Assembly: GCF_001424385.1 (NCBI RefSeq)
Contig: NZ_LMPO01000009.1
Coordinates: 340,505 to 379,209, forward strand
DNA length: 38,705 bases
Origin: Curtobacterium sp. Leaf183
GTDB lineage: Bacteria; Actinomycetota; Actinomycetes; Actinomycetales; Microbacteriaceae
Direction of reading: 5' to 3'
The notes below the pieces were generated by a model. The model was not told where the DNA came from and searched no databases. It saw only the letters and a list, made by a program, of their open reading frames with translations. Each line of letters opens with the position of its first letter. Positions within the stretch are counted from its first letter, which is position 1. Positions 16,098 through 23,477 of the stretch are shown here, piece after piece. The translations under genes were made by a program, and so were the position numbers.

Positions 16098-16752
16098 CCT
16101 GCGGGTGCGGGCGGCGGTCGAACGTCAGGTGGACCACACCGCTCGGGGAGGCCTCGGCGACGACGTCGAAGCGGTCCTCGAGCCCCTCGAGCCCGTCCCA
16201 GAGCCGCTCGCCCCGGCCGAGCACGATCGGCACGACGACCACGTGCAGGTGGTCGACCAGGTCGGCCTGCAGGAACGCACGGACGGTCTCGACCCCGCCG
16301 CCGATCCGCACGTCGGTGTCGGGTGCGAGCGCACGCGCCGTCGCGAGGGCGTCCGCAGGACCGGCGTCGACGAAGTGGAACGTCGTGCCGCCCGCCATGA
16401 CCAGGGGCTCGCGCGGGTGGTGCGTCAGCACGACGACGGGCGTGTGGAAGGGCGGCTCGTCACCCCACCAGCCGGTCCAGCCGTCGTCCGGCCACGGGCC
16501 CCGCTGCGGGCCGAACTTGTTGCGGCCCATGATCTCGACACCGATGCCGGGCGCCCACGCACGTGCGTGGACGTCGTCGACGTCGGTCGAGCCTCCCGGT
16601 GCTCCCTGCATCCCGCGGAACGTCGCGGTCTGCATGAACCAGCCCATCAGGCGACCGTCGGCGTGCCCGAAGGGCCGCTCCGCCGACTGGTCGGCACCGG
16701 TGCCGAACCCGTCGAGCGAGACCGCGAAGTTGTGCACCCTGACCGTCGACAT
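16093..16752 (-). CDS. Dihydrofolate reductase-fold protein (RibD C-terminal family)
   Basis: A 219-residue NADPH-type reductase with the RibD C-terminal/DHFR fold. It starts STVRVHNFAVSLDGFGTGAD, where VSLDGF is the family N-terminal motif. It continues with GVEIMGRNKFGPQRGPW and VVVLTHHPREPLVMAGGTTF, then DVRIGGGVETVRAFLQADLV (the NADPH-binding GGG) and DHLHVVVVPIVLGRGERLWD. Free-standing members in actinobacteria have mostly unknown substrates. The ATG at 16752 is fixed by a TACTGT -10 element 6 nt upstream. The stop lies in the third unit of a tandem repeat. Confidence 0.88.
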   Translation of the reverse strand: MSTVRVHNFAVSLDGFGTGADQSAERPFGHADGRLMGWFMQTATFRGMQGAPGGSTDVDDVHARAWAPGIGVEIMGRNKFGPQRGPWPDDGWTGWWGDEPPFHTPVVVLTHHPREPLVMAGGTTFHFVDAGPADALATARALAPDTDVRIGGGVETVRAFLQADLVDHLHVVVVPIVLGRGERLWDGLEGLEDRFDVVAEASPSGVVHLTFDRRPHPQV

Positions 16753-16758
16753 GTCGTC

Positions 16759-16764
16759 ACAGTA
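16759..16764 (-). promoter_or_regulatory. -10 element of the reductase gene (leaderless)
   Basis: TACTGT on the minus strand, 6 nt before the ATG at 16752. Confidence 0.6.
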
Positions 16765-16793
16765 GAGCGGGAGGCCGGCGGCGGTCCAGTGGA

Positions 16794-17105
16794 TCAGCGA
16801 GCGCGGGTGCGGATGCGCCCCGGACCGACCGGGAGCGGTCCGGTGCGGTACTCGAACGCGTCGGCCGTGGCCGCGGGCGGGACCTCGACCGACGCGGCAC
16901 CGAACCGCCACACGCGGTTGTACAGGTAGACGCCGATCACGGTCCCACCGCCGTCCGGCACCGCCCACGTGCCGTCTCCCCACTGCGCCGGGTGCCCGAC
17001 GCCGTCGATCGTGACGGTGGGGCGGGCGAACCACGTCAGGAGTGGTCGGACGAGCCGGAGCTCGACGCGTCGGCGCGTCGTCCCCGAGGGCAGTGTTGCA
17101 TCCAC
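16794..17105 (-). CDS. Small beta-rich hypothetical protein
   Basis: A 103-residue protein I cannot assign. It reads as one compact beta domain: RVELRLVRPLLTWFARPTVT, VGHPAQWGDGTWAVPDGGGT, then VIGVYLYNRVWRFGAASVEV and a basic end (GRIRTRAR). The pattern of a hydrophobic strand, TIDG, HPAQWG and a final membrane-proximal basic stretch recurs in small actinobacterial proteins of unknown role. There is no signal peptide. The GTG start at 17105 is supported by TAAGCT 6 nt upstream. It lies 41 bp upstream of the reductase gene on the same strand but each has its own -10 element. Confidence 0.65.
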   Translation of the reverse strand: MDATLPSGTTRRRVELRLVRPLLTWFARPTVTIDGVGHPAQWGDGTWAVPDGGGTVIGVYLYNRVWRFGAASVEVPPAATADAFEYRTGPLPVGPGRIRTRAR

Positions 17106-17111
17106 GGGCGC

Positions 17112-17117
17112 AGCTTA
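17112..17117 (-). promoter_or_regulatory. -10 element of the small beta-rich gene (leaderless)
   Basis: TAAGCT on the minus strand, 6 nt before the GTG at 17105; it decides the start. Confidence 0.55.
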
Positions 17118-17166
17118 CGGGCCGACAGCAGACCGGTGGACCACGAGCGTGCGTCGGTCCCTCAGA

Positions 17167-17209
17167 CCGGACCGGTCCGGACCGGACCAGACCGCAGCCG
17201 GCCGCTGCG
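17167..17209. repeat. Overlapping GGACC/GGTCC palindromes and a hairpin
   Basis: CCGGACCGGTCCGG (17167-17180) and CCGGTCCGGACCGG (17172-17185) overlap, followed by CGCAGC/GCTGCG around CGGCC (17193-17209). They lie upstream of the BLUF gene and could be operators or a terminator; nothing here decides. Confidence 0.45.
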
Positions 17210-17263
17210 TGATTCGTCCTGCGGCGCCGCATACCCCAGCGACCACGGTGTTCGATCGGTCGC

Positions 17264-17680
17264 ATGCTGTCCCTCATCTACTCCAGCGTCGCCACGAGCA
17301 CCCTCGAGCCCGCCGACCTCACCGCGCTGCTCACCCAGAGCCGCGAGTCGAACGAGCAGACGGGGATCACCGGGATGCTGCTCTTCCGGAACGGCTACTT
17401 CCTGCAGGTGCTCGAGGGACCCGACGCCGCGGTCCGCGGGAAGATGCACACGATCCGTGACGACAGCCGCCACACCAAGGTCACCGTGCTGCTCGAGGAC
17501 CTGATCGAGGAACGGCAGTTCCCGGAGTGGACGATGGGGTTCCCGAGCAACGAGGAGCTCGAGGGCGTCGCCGGCTACCGCGCGACGTTCGACGACCTCG
17601 ACGCGCACCAGGGGGACGCCGTCTCGTCGGTGCCCGCGGTCCGCGAGCTCGTGCGCTGGTTCCGGGCGCGGGCGGCCTGA
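17264..17680 (+). CDS. Short BLUF-domain blue-light photoreceptor
   Basis: BLUF domains bind FAD and switch hydrogen bonding around the flavin under blue light. All the key residues are present: Tyr6 (LIYSS), Asn30 (ESNEQTGITGML), Gln48 (YFLQVLEGP), and Trp89 and Met91 (PEWTMGF). The whole protein is 138 residues, a BLUF core of about 95 plus a short helical cap ending in VRELVRWFRARAA; there is no fused EAL, GGDEF or cyclase domain, so output must be through a partner protein. No obvious partner is adjacent. TTCGAT lies 7 nt before the ATG, a weak match to the leaderless -10 pattern seen around it. Confidence 0.93.
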   Translation: MLSLIYSSVATSTLEPADLTALLTQSRESNEQTGITGMLLFRNGYFLQVLEGPDAAVRGKMHTIRDDSRHTKVTVLLEDLIEERQFPEWTMGFPSNEELEGVAGYRATFDDLDAHQGDAVSSVPAVRELVRWFRARAA

Positions 17681-17692
17681 GCCCTCCGCGGC

Positions 17693-17698
17693 TACGCT
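17693..17698 (+). promoter_or_regulatory. -10 element of the leader ORF / acetyltransferase transcript
   Basis: TACGCT, 6 nt before the ATG at 17705, so that transcription would begin at the leader ORF rather than at the acetyltransferase gene. Confidence 0.5.
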
Positions 17699-17704
17699 GC
17701 CGCC

Positions 17705-17740
17705 ATGGACTGCTTCGCGAGCTGGCGCACCCGCCACTGA
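17705..17740 (+). CDS. Candidate 11-codon leader peptide
   Basis: ATG to TGA encoding MDCFASWRTRH. The ATG lies exactly 6 nt after a TACGCT -10 element, the same geometry as many confirmed-looking genes in this window, and it is followed 80 nt later by the acetyltransferase start. Between them lie small inverted repeats: GGCCG-ACA-CGGCC (17748-17760) and GAGGA-C-TCCTC near 17782-17792. This layout suggests translation-coupled control of the downstream gene, with one cysteine and two arginines as candidate sensed residues. The alternative is that the ATG is fortuitous and the region is only a 5' untranslated leader. Confidence 0.4.
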   Translation: MDCFASWRTRH

Positions 17741-17820
17741 AGGAACGGCCGACACGGCCGCACGGCCTCTCGTCATCGACGGGAGGACTCCTCCAGCACG
17801 CTCTCGAAAGGCCATCACCA

Positions 17821-18318
17821 ATGCACATCCGCGACTGCACGCCCGCCGACGTCCCCGCGCTCGTCGACCTGACGATCGAGGTCTTCCGGCCGCTCTTCAC
17901 GGGCTCGCTCCTGGAACTCCGGCCGGAGGTGACCCGCCACGACCACGGTCGGTGGGAGGACGACTACCGACACGAGGTCCCCGCGCTGCTCGACCCGTCG
18001 CAGGACCGGTTCGTCACCCTCGCCGAGGCGGACGGCCGGGTCCTCGGCTTCGTCGGTTGGAACGTCACCGGGGGGACGTCGGGTCGGCTCGACATGGTCG
18101 CCGTCCGCCCCACCGCGCGCCGCACCGGTGTCGCGCGGACCCTCTGCACCGCGGTCATCGACCGGCTGGCCGCCCGCGGCGTCGAGGTCGTGCACATCGG
18201 CACCGGCGGCGACGAGTTCCACGCGCCGGCCCGCGCGCTGTACGACTCGCTCGGCTTCACCGCACTGCCGACGGTGGACTACGCGCGCGCACTGTCGGTT
18301 GCCGACGCCGGTCGCTGA
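17821..18318 (+). CDS. GNAT-family N-acetyltransferase
   Basis: A 165-residue acetyltransferase. The opening MHIRDCTPADVPALVDLTIE is the usual GNAT N-terminus; FVGWNVTGGTSGRLDMVAVR followed by RRTGVARTLCTAVIDRL gives strand 4 and the acetyl-CoA pyrophosphate loop (RRTGVA). APARALYDSLGF is the conserved C-terminal motif. The acceptor substrate is unknown. The ATG at 17821 has a GAAAGG ribosome site, so it is not itself leaderless; the promoter seems to be at 17693, upstream of the leader ORF. Transcription ends in the long palindrome at 18333. Confidence 0.87.
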   Translation: MHIRDCTPADVPALVDLTIEVFRPLFTGSLLELRPEVTRHDHGRWEDDYRHEVPALLDPSQDRFVTLAEADGRVLGFVGWNVTGGTSGRLDMVAVRPTARRTGVARTLCTAVIDRLAARGVEVVHIGTGGDEFHAPARALYDSLGFTALPTVDYARALSVADAGR

Positions 18319-18332
18319 CCGCGACCGCATGA

Positions 18333-18376
18333 CGGACGGGAGGCCCGGTGCCAGCTGGCACCGGGCCTCCCGTCCG
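18333..18376. terminator. Perfect 44-bp palindrome, bidirectional terminator
   Basis: Two 22-nt arms (CGGACGGGAGGCCCGGTGCC... and its exact complement) meet with no spacer between the convergent acetyltransferase and TetR genes. A close relative with a compensatory pair change is at 31560. Confidence 0.85.
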
Positions 18377-18400
18377 GTGGTCCGAGCGGCTGCCTGCCGG

Positions 18401-18970
18401 TCAGCGTCGCAGCCCGTCGACGATCAGGCTGGCGAAGCGACGCGCGGCGGCTGCGCTGTCGGTCGCGTCGACCGAGCCGACCGCGCGCCCGGCTCGCAGG
18501 ACGAGCACCAGGTCGCTCGCGACGAAGTCAGCACGCAGCGCGCCCTGGGCCTTCGCACGACGGGCGAGTCCGTCGAGCATGCCGAGGAGTCGGCGTCGGT
18601 GCTCCGTGAGGGCGGCGCTCACGTCGGCCGTCGCGGTGAACGCGTCGACGAAGCCCCGGTTGCTCGCGCTGAGCAGGGTGAGTTGTCCGAGCGCGCCACG
18701 GAGACCGTGCCAGGCGTCCGGGTCCGCAGCGCCCCGCTCGACGATCGCTCGGCAGGACCGGAGTTCGACGGCGAACGCCTCGTCGATGAGCGTCTGCCGC
18801 GTCGGGAACCGCCGGTAGAGCGTGGCCGGTCCGACCGCCGCTCGCCGGGCGATCTCGCGCATGCCGACGTCGAGCCCGCGCTCGGCGAACAGCTCCCGCG
18901 CCGCGACGAGCATGCGGTCCCGGTTGTCCTGTGCGTCGGCACGGAGCTTCCGAGTCGGATCGGTGGCCAT
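18401..18970 (-). CDS. TetR-family transcriptional regulator
   Basis: A 189-residue repressor. The DNA-binding domain runs DRMLVAARELFAERGLDVGM then REIARRAAVGPATLYRRFPT, with the recognition helix in GPATLYRRFP. The ligand domain continues to about residue 185 and resembles the SbtR-like C-terminal family. The start is the ATG at 18970 with GTGAGGACG upstream. It is divergent from the quinone oxidoreductase-like gene, and a near-perfect operator lies between them, so it most likely represses itself and that gene. It resembles the second TetR protein in this window (24152-24727) in both its helix-turn-helix and its presumed operator. Confidence 0.9.
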   Translation of the reverse strand: MATDPTRKLRADAQDNRDRMLVAARELFAERGLDVGMREIARRAAVGPATLYRRFPTRQTLIDEAFAVELRSCRAIVERGAADPDAWHGLRGALGQLTLLSASNRGFVDAFTATADVSAALTEHRRRLLGMLDGLARRAKAQGALRADFVASDLVLVLRAGRAVGSVDATDSAAAARRFASLIVDGLRR

Positions 18971-18987
18971 CGTCCTCACTTCGTCGA

Positions 18988-19007
18988 AGTGGACGCGGTC
19001 GTCCACT
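18988..19007. promoter_or_regulatory. Candidate TetR operator
   Basis: AGTGGACG-CGGT-CGTCCACT: 8-bp perfect arms around 4 bp, between the TetR gene and the oxidoreductase gene. It contains the AAGTGGAC octamer (18987-18994) also found in both operators at 24718-24768. Confidence 0.65.
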
Positions 19008-19053
19008 ACCGTCCAGACCGTACCCGGCCCGGATGCGATGACGAGGAGATCCC

Positions 19054-20013
19054 ATGCGTGCAGTGACGATCCGAGCGTTCGGTGACCCGAGCGGGATGGA
19101 GCTGGTCGACCTGCCCGCTCCGACGCCTGGCCACGACCAGGTCGTGATCCGCACCGAGGCGATCGGTGTCGGCGGCGTCGATGCCGTGATCCGCCGTGGC
19201 ACGCTCGGCGCAGGGCACCCGGTCGGCATGGTGCTCGGCAGCGAGGTCGCCGGGGTCGTCACGGAGGTCGGCGCCGAGGTGGACCCGGTGCACGTCGGGC
19301 GACGCGTCTGGGCGTTCACGGGAACCTCGGGCGGCTACGCCGAACAGGCGCTCGCGCGGATCGACGACGTCGTCCCGATCCCCGAGGGGCTCTCGTCCGT
19401 CGACGCGGTCTCGCTCGGCAGCGCCGCCACCGTGGCGCACTTCGCCCTCGCCCACGCGCACGTCCGCGCTGGTGAGACGGTCCTCGTCCGTGGCGCTGCC
19501 GGCAGCATCGGGATCGCGGCGGTGCAGATCGCCACGCGGCAGGGGGCGTCGTCGGTGAGCGTGACGACGTCCTCCGCCGACCGTGGGCAGCGCCTGCGGG
19601 AACTCGGCGCGACCCACGTCCTCGACCGTGCCGGTGTCGGCGCGCCGGACGCGCCCACGGAGTTCGACGTGGTCATCGACGTCGCCGGCGGCGCAGACGT
19701 CCCGCGGTTCATCGACCTCCTCGCGCCGAACGGGCGGCTGGTCCTGGTCGGTGCCGTCGCCGGCTTCCCGCCGCCGGACTTCGGGATGCGTCTCATGCGG
19801 TCGTTCCAGCAGTCGCGCTCGGTCGCCACGTTCAGCCTGGCCTCGGTGGACCCGGGCGAACGCGATGCCGTCCGCGCTGCACAGTTCGACGCCGCTGCTC
19901 GAGGTGAGCTCCGCACGGTCGTCGACACGGTCCTGCCGTTGGCGCAGGCGGCCGAGGCGCACCGGCAGATGGACGACGGGCGGGTCTTCGGCCGCATCGT
20001 GCTGGTGCCGTGA
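19054..20013 (+). CDS. NAD(P)H:quinone oxidoreductase-like MDR protein
   Basis: A medium-chain dehydrogenase/reductase of 319 residues of the zinc-free quinone oxidoreductase type. The N-terminal GroES-like domain begins MRAVTIRAFGDPSGMELVDL; the cofactor fold is VLVRGAAGSIGIAAVQIATR (about 144-163). The catalytic zinc cysteine and histidine of alcohol dehydrogenases are not seen (GVGGVDAVIRRGTLG at that place), so it probably reduces an enone or quinone. The C-terminal motif DDGRVFGRIVLVP is usual. The ATG has GAGGAG upstream. Likely induced through the adjacent TetR regulator, and coupled to the next gene by a GTGA overlap. Confidence 0.88.
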   Translation: MRAVTIRAFGDPSGMELVDLPAPTPGHDQVVIRTEAIGVGGVDAVIRRGTLGAGHPVGMVLGSEVAGVVTEVGAEVDPVHVGRRVWAFTGTSGGYAEQALARIDDVVPIPEGLSSVDAVSLGSAATVAHFALAHAHVRAGETVLVRGAAGSIGIAAVQIATRQGASSVSVTTSSADRGQRLRELGATHVLDRAGVGAPDAPTEFDVVIDVAGGADVPRFIDLLAPNGRLVLVGAVAGFPPPDFGMRLMRSFQQSRSVATFSLASVDPGERDAVRAAQFDAAARGELRTVVDTVLPLAQAAEAHRQMDDGRVFGRIVLVP

Positions 20014-20558
20014 CCGCGTCGGGGCATGATGCTGCCATTGACCACGACGACGGCTTCCGGACCGAGCGGCTGCGGTTGCGTCCTTGGCGGGTCGCGGACG
20101 CCGCCTTCCAGCGCCGGCTCTGGCAGGAGCGCGACGACCGGGTCCCGGCGCGTCGACGCATCACGCCCGACGGGCACCCGACGGTCGCCGAACTGGAGCA
20201 GCGGATCCGGACGGACGAGCGGACTCCCGCGCCCGGGCTGTTCGTCGTCGAGTTCGCGACTTCGGCCGAGGCGGTGGGCTACTGCGGGCTCGTCGCGAAC
20301 AGCGTTGGTGTCCCACAGGAACCCGAGCTCGCGTTCGAGTTCTTCCGCGCGTCCTGGGGTCAGGGGTTCGCGACCGAGGCGGCGCGTGTGATCGTCGACG
20401 ACGCGGCCTCCCACGGCTACGGGCACCTGGCTGCCACGGTCCGCGCGTGGAACGCCGCGTCGCTGCACGTGCTGGACAAGCTCGGATTCGTCGACACCGG
20501 GGAACGGGAACCCGATCCGGTGCACGGCGACTCACTCCTGCTGCGACTGCGGCTGTGA
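20010..20558 (+). CDS. GNAT-family N-acetyltransferase, RimJ/RimL type
   Basis: A 182-residue protein with the RimL layout: FRTERLRLRPWRVADAAFQR at the N-terminus, FVVEFATSAEAVGYCGLVAN, ELAFEFFRASWGQGFATEAA with the QGFATEA acetyl-CoA loop, and VRAWNAASLHVLDKLGFVDT. Relatives acetylate protein N-termini or small amines. The only suitable in-frame start is the GTG at 20010, which overlaps the preceding stop (GTGA); other nearby ATGs are out of frame. Co-transcribed with the oxidoreductase and presumably under the same TetR control. Confidence 0.85.
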   Translation: MTASGHDAAIDHDDGFRTERLRLRPWRVADAAFQRRLWQERDDRVPARRRITPDGHPTVAELEQRIRTDERTPAPGLFVVEFATSAEAVGYCGLVANSVGVPQEPELAFEFFRASWGQGFATEAARVIVDDAASHGYGHLAATVRAWNAASLHVLDKLGFVDTGEREPDPVHGDSLLLRLRL

Positions 20559-20614
20559 CGGTCGGGCCGGCTGGGGTTCCCCGCTGCGGCACCCCTCGAC
20601 GCGCGCCTCGCGCC

Positions 20615-20620
20615 TACGGT
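20615..20620 (+). promoter_or_regulatory. -10 element of the XRE regulator gene (leaderless)
   Basis: TACGGT, 7 nt before the ATG at 20628. Confidence 0.55.
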
Positions 20621-20627
20621 CGATCCC

Positions 20628-21500
20628 ATGACGAACAACCCAGAGGTCCGCGACTTCCTGACGTCGCGGCGCGCGCGGGTGCGACCCGAGCAGGTCGACC
20701 TGCCGGGCGGACCCGGCCGCCGTGTGCCGGGCCTGCGTCGCAGTGAGGTCGCGATGCTGGCCGGTGTCAGTGTCGAGTACTACGCGCGGATCGAGCGCGG
20801 GGCGCTGGGCGGGGTCACGGACGTGGTCCTCGATGCGATCGCCACGGCCCTGCGGTTCGACGAGTCCGAGCGCTCGCACCTGTTCGACCTGGCACGCACG
20901 GCGAACAGCTCGCCGGTGCGGCAGCGGCGTGCCACGAGCCAATCGGCCGCGCTGCGACCGTCGATGCGGTTCGTCGTCGACGCGATCACCGACGCCGTCG
21001 CCTTCGTACAGAACGGACGGCTCGACGTCGTCGCGGCGAACCCGCTGTGCCACGCGCTGTACGCGGACCTGTTCGACGCCGAGCCCGACCATCCCAACTT
21101 CGCTCGGTTCGCCTTCCTGCACCAGGACCGTTCGCGGCGGCTCTACACGGACTGGGAGGGCGCTGCGGACATCTCGGTCGCGATGCTGCGGACCGCGTCC
21201 GGACAGGACCCGCACGACAAGGGGCTGCAGGAGCTGATCGGCGAGCTGAGCACCCGGAGCGACGAGTTCCGAGCCAGGTGGGCGAAGCACGACGTCCGCC
21301 TGCACGGCTCCGGGCGCAAGACGTTCCGGCACGCGCTGGTCGGCGACGTGGAGCTCGCCTACGAGAACCTGGCGCCGATCGCGGGTACGGGACTGAACCT
21401 GCTCGTCTACACCGCCGAACCCGGATCGCGGAACGCCGAGGCCCTGCAGCTGCTGGCGAACTGGGGCCGGACCGAGTCCGTCAGCCGGGTGCGGTCGTGA
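20628..21500 (+). CDS. XRE-type regulator with MmyB-like ligand domain
   Basis: A 290-residue regulator. The N-terminal helix-turn-helix is RRSEVAMLAGVSVEYYARIE followed by RGALGGVTDVVLDAIATAL; the rest, from about residue 105 (SMRFVVDAITDAVAFVQNGR, then LDVVAANPLCHALYADLFD), is the PAS-like MmyB domain common in actinobacteria, which may bind small hydrophobic ligands. It overlaps the following MFS gene by 4 bp (GTGA), so regulator and transporter are translationally coupled in one transcript, which suggests autoregulated control of that pump. Confidence 0.9.
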   Translation: MTNNPEVRDFLTSRRARVRPEQVDLPGGPGRRVPGLRRSEVAMLAGVSVEYYARIERGALGGVTDVVLDAIATALRFDESERSHLFDLARTANSSPVRQRRATSQSAALRPSMRFVVDAITDAVAFVQNGRLDVVAANPLCHALYADLFDAEPDHPNFARFAFLHQDRSRRLYTDWEGAADISVAMLRTASGQDPHDKGLQELIGELSTRSDEFRARWAKHDVRLHGSGRKTFRHALVGDVELAYENLAPIAGTGLNLLVYTAEPGSRNAEALQLLANWGRTESVSRVRS

Positions 21501-22702
21501 CGCGGCTGCCGTTCCTGGTCTACGTCCTGGCACTCGGCACCTTCCTCATGATCACGTCGGAGTTCGTGGTCGCGGGGATCCTGCCCGCGATCGCCGGCGA
21601 CCTGCGGATCTCGCTGGCGCACACGGGGCTGCTGATCACCGTGTTCGCCGTCGGGATGATCGTCGGCAGTCCGTCGATGACGCTGCTGACCCTGCGACTC
21701 CCCCGACGCCTGACCCTGGTGCTCGCGCTGGTGGTGTTCATCGTCGGCCACGTCGTCGTTGCCACCGGCTCGCACTTCGGCACCCTGCTCGCGGCCCGGT
21801 TCCTCACCGCGCTGGCGGCCGGGGCGTTCTGGTCCGTCGCCGCCGTCGTGGCCTCGGACGCCGCCGGTCCGGGGCTCGGATCGCGCGCCCAGGGGGTCAT
21901 CGGCGCGGGGGGCTCGCTCGGCACCGTCCTCGGTGTGCCGCTCGGCGCCGTGCTCGCGCAGGTGCTCGGATGGCGCGGGACCTTCTGGGCCGTCGCCGCG
22001 GCCGCCGTCGTCGCCGCGGTGCTGGTCGCTCGCTTCGTTCCCCACGGCCGTGTGACGCACGCGGTGTCGGTGCGCGGCCAGTTCGCGGGCCTGCGGTCCG
22101 GGCGGCTGTGGCTCGTCCTGGCTGCCTGCGCGACGACGACCGGCGGTGTGGTGGCGGCGTACTCGTACATCGCACCCCTGCTCACCGACCGGGCCGGTGT
22201 GCCGTCGACCCTCGTGCCGTTGGTCCTGACCGGCTTCGGCGTCGGCTCGTTCGTCGGCACGGTGCTCGGTGGACGGCTCGGCGACCGGCACCCGCACGTG
22301 GTCACCGTCGTCACGCCGGCCGTGAGCACGCTGCTGCTGCTCGGCATCGGCACCGTGTCCGGCCTGCCGTGGGTGACGACGGCGCTCCTGGTGGTCCTGG
22401 GGCTGTTCGGCCTCAGCGCGAACGGCGTCCTGATCCACCTGGCCGTGCGTGCCGCCGGTCCTGCCGCGACACTGGGGTCTGCCTTCACGGTGTCGTCGTT
22501 CAACCTCGGCACGGCGGTCGGGACGGCGATCGCCGGGGGGACGCTCGGTGCACTCGGTGTCGCGGGGCCGGCGCTCGTCGGCGCCGTGGTCGTCGCACTG
22601 ACGGTGGTGCCGACGGCGGTCCTGGCGCGCGTCGCCCTCCGTGCCGGCCGGCGTCCGGCGGTCGACGAGGCATCGGCAGACGAGATCGACGCCCGGGTGT
22701 GA
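21497..22702 (+). CDS. MFS transporter, DHA1-like drug efflux type
   Basis: A 401-residue transporter with twelve predicted helices. TRLPFLVYVLALGTFLMITS, EFVVAGILPAIAGDLRISL and AGAFWSVAAVVASD are typical of the AraJ/Cml-type DHA1 exporters; GSLGTVLGVPLGAVLAQVLG then WRGTFWAVAA gives the family antiporter motif C region. The GTG start at 21497 is set by the GTGA overlap with the regulator stop. Coupling to an MmyB-type sensor suggests inducible export of a hydrophobic compound. No substrate can be named. Confidence 0.88.
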   Translation: MTRLPFLVYVLALGTFLMITSEFVVAGILPAIAGDLRISLAHTGLLITVFAVGMIVGSPSMTLLTLRLPRRLTLVLALVVFIVGHVVVATGSHFGTLLAARFLTALAAGAFWSVAAVVASDAAGPGLGSRAQGVIGAGGSLGTVLGVPLGAVLAQVLGWRGTFWAVAAAAVVAAVLVARFVPHGRVTHAVSVRGQFAGLRSGRLWLVLAACATTTGGVVAAYSYIAPLLTDRAGVPSTLVPLVLTGFGVGSFVGTVLGGRLGDRHPHVVTVVTPAVSTLLLLGIGTVSGLPWVTTALLVVLGLFGLSANGVLIHLAVRAAGPAATLGSAFTVSSFNLGTAVGTAIAGGTLGALGVAGPALVGAVVVALTVVPTAVLARVALRAGRRPAVDEASADEIDARV

Positions 22703-22715
22703 CGAGCGTCGGCGG

Positions 22716-22721
22716 TACCGT
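22716..22721 (+). promoter_or_regulatory. -10 element of the acetyltransferase gene (leaderless)
   Basis: TACCGT, 6 nt before the ATG at 22728. Confidence 0.55.
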
Positions 22722-22727
22722 GGCCGG

Positions 22728-23309
22728 ATGACGGTACGCCTGACCCGGATGGACCCTGCCGGTACCGACCGCGACGCCCTGGTCGCCTTCCTGACGACCG
22801 AGGACTTCCCGTTCCACGTCCGTCGCAGCATCGGGGTCGCCGATGCCCAGCGCGCGATCGACGACGGCGCATGGCGTGACGACGAGCACGACACGTTCTG
22901 GCTCGACGCCGACGACCACGGCCGGTTCGGGCTGGTCCGTCTCGAGGACCTCGCCGACCCGGTGCCGCTGTTCGACCTGCGGATCGCGGGCACCCACCGT
23001 GGTCGCGGCCTCGCAGTGCCCGCGCTCCGAGCCACCACCGACCACGTCTTCCGCACCATCGACGCAGCCGACCGGTTCGAGGGACAGACGCGCGAGGACA
23101 ACACCGCGATGCGCCGGACATTCCTGCGTGCCGGTTGGGTCAAGGAGGCGCACTACCGGGCGGGCTGGCCGGTCGAGGGCGGTCCCCCGCTCGCCTCGGT
23201 CGGCTACGGGATGCTCCGGACGGACTGGGAGTCCGGCGCCACGACGCCGGTGCCGTGGGACGACGACCCGGCACCCGGGGCACAGCCCCGCCTCGGTGCC
23301 TCCGCCTGA
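22728..23309 (+). CDS. GNAT-family N-acetyltransferase
   Basis: A 193-residue acetyltransferase with a RimJ/RimL-like core: PLFDLRIAGTHRGRGLAVPA contains the acetyl-CoA loop HRGRGLA, then TREDNTAMRRTFLRAGWVKE is the C-terminal half. The N-terminal half (VAFLTTEDFPFHVRRSIGVA) and the last 25 residues are less conserved-looking. The substrate is unknown. The start is fixed by the TACCGT element. It is followed by a kinase-like fragment and another acetyltransferase-like gene. Confidence 0.83.
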   Translation: MTVRLTRMDPAGTDRDALVAFLTTEDFPFHVRRSIGVADAQRAIDDGAWRDDEHDTFWLDADDHGRFGLVRLEDLADPVPLFDLRIAGTHRGRGLAVPALRATTDHVFRTIDAADRFEGQTREDNTAMRRTFLRAGWVKEAHYRAGWPVEGGPPLASVGYGMLRTDWESGATTPVPWDDDPAPGAQPRLGASA

Positions 23310-23354
23310 CGTGCGGTTCTTCCGTCCTCCGTCGCCGCATGCCATCATCGCCGC

Positions 23355-23477
23355 ATGCCAACGTTCGTCAGCGGCAACCCCGCGTCCGGCAAGTCGACGC
23401 TGACGCTGCGGCTCGTCGACGAGGGACCCGTCGCGCTCCTCCGCCGACACCCTGGAGGCTCCCGTGGACCCGCGTGA
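23355..23477 (+). pseudogene. P-loop kinase fragment (N-terminus only)
   Basis: ATG to TGA, 40 residues: MPTFVSGNPASGKSTLTLRL and then 20 residues without recognisable kinase sequence. GNPASGKST is a complete Walker A motif at a kinase-like N-terminus, but nothing of the rest of the fold remains. CATCAT lies 6 nt before the ATG, so the fragment may keep its old leaderless promoter, which could now serve the next gene, whose GTG lies inside it. A short real peptide is the alternative. Confidence 0.45.
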
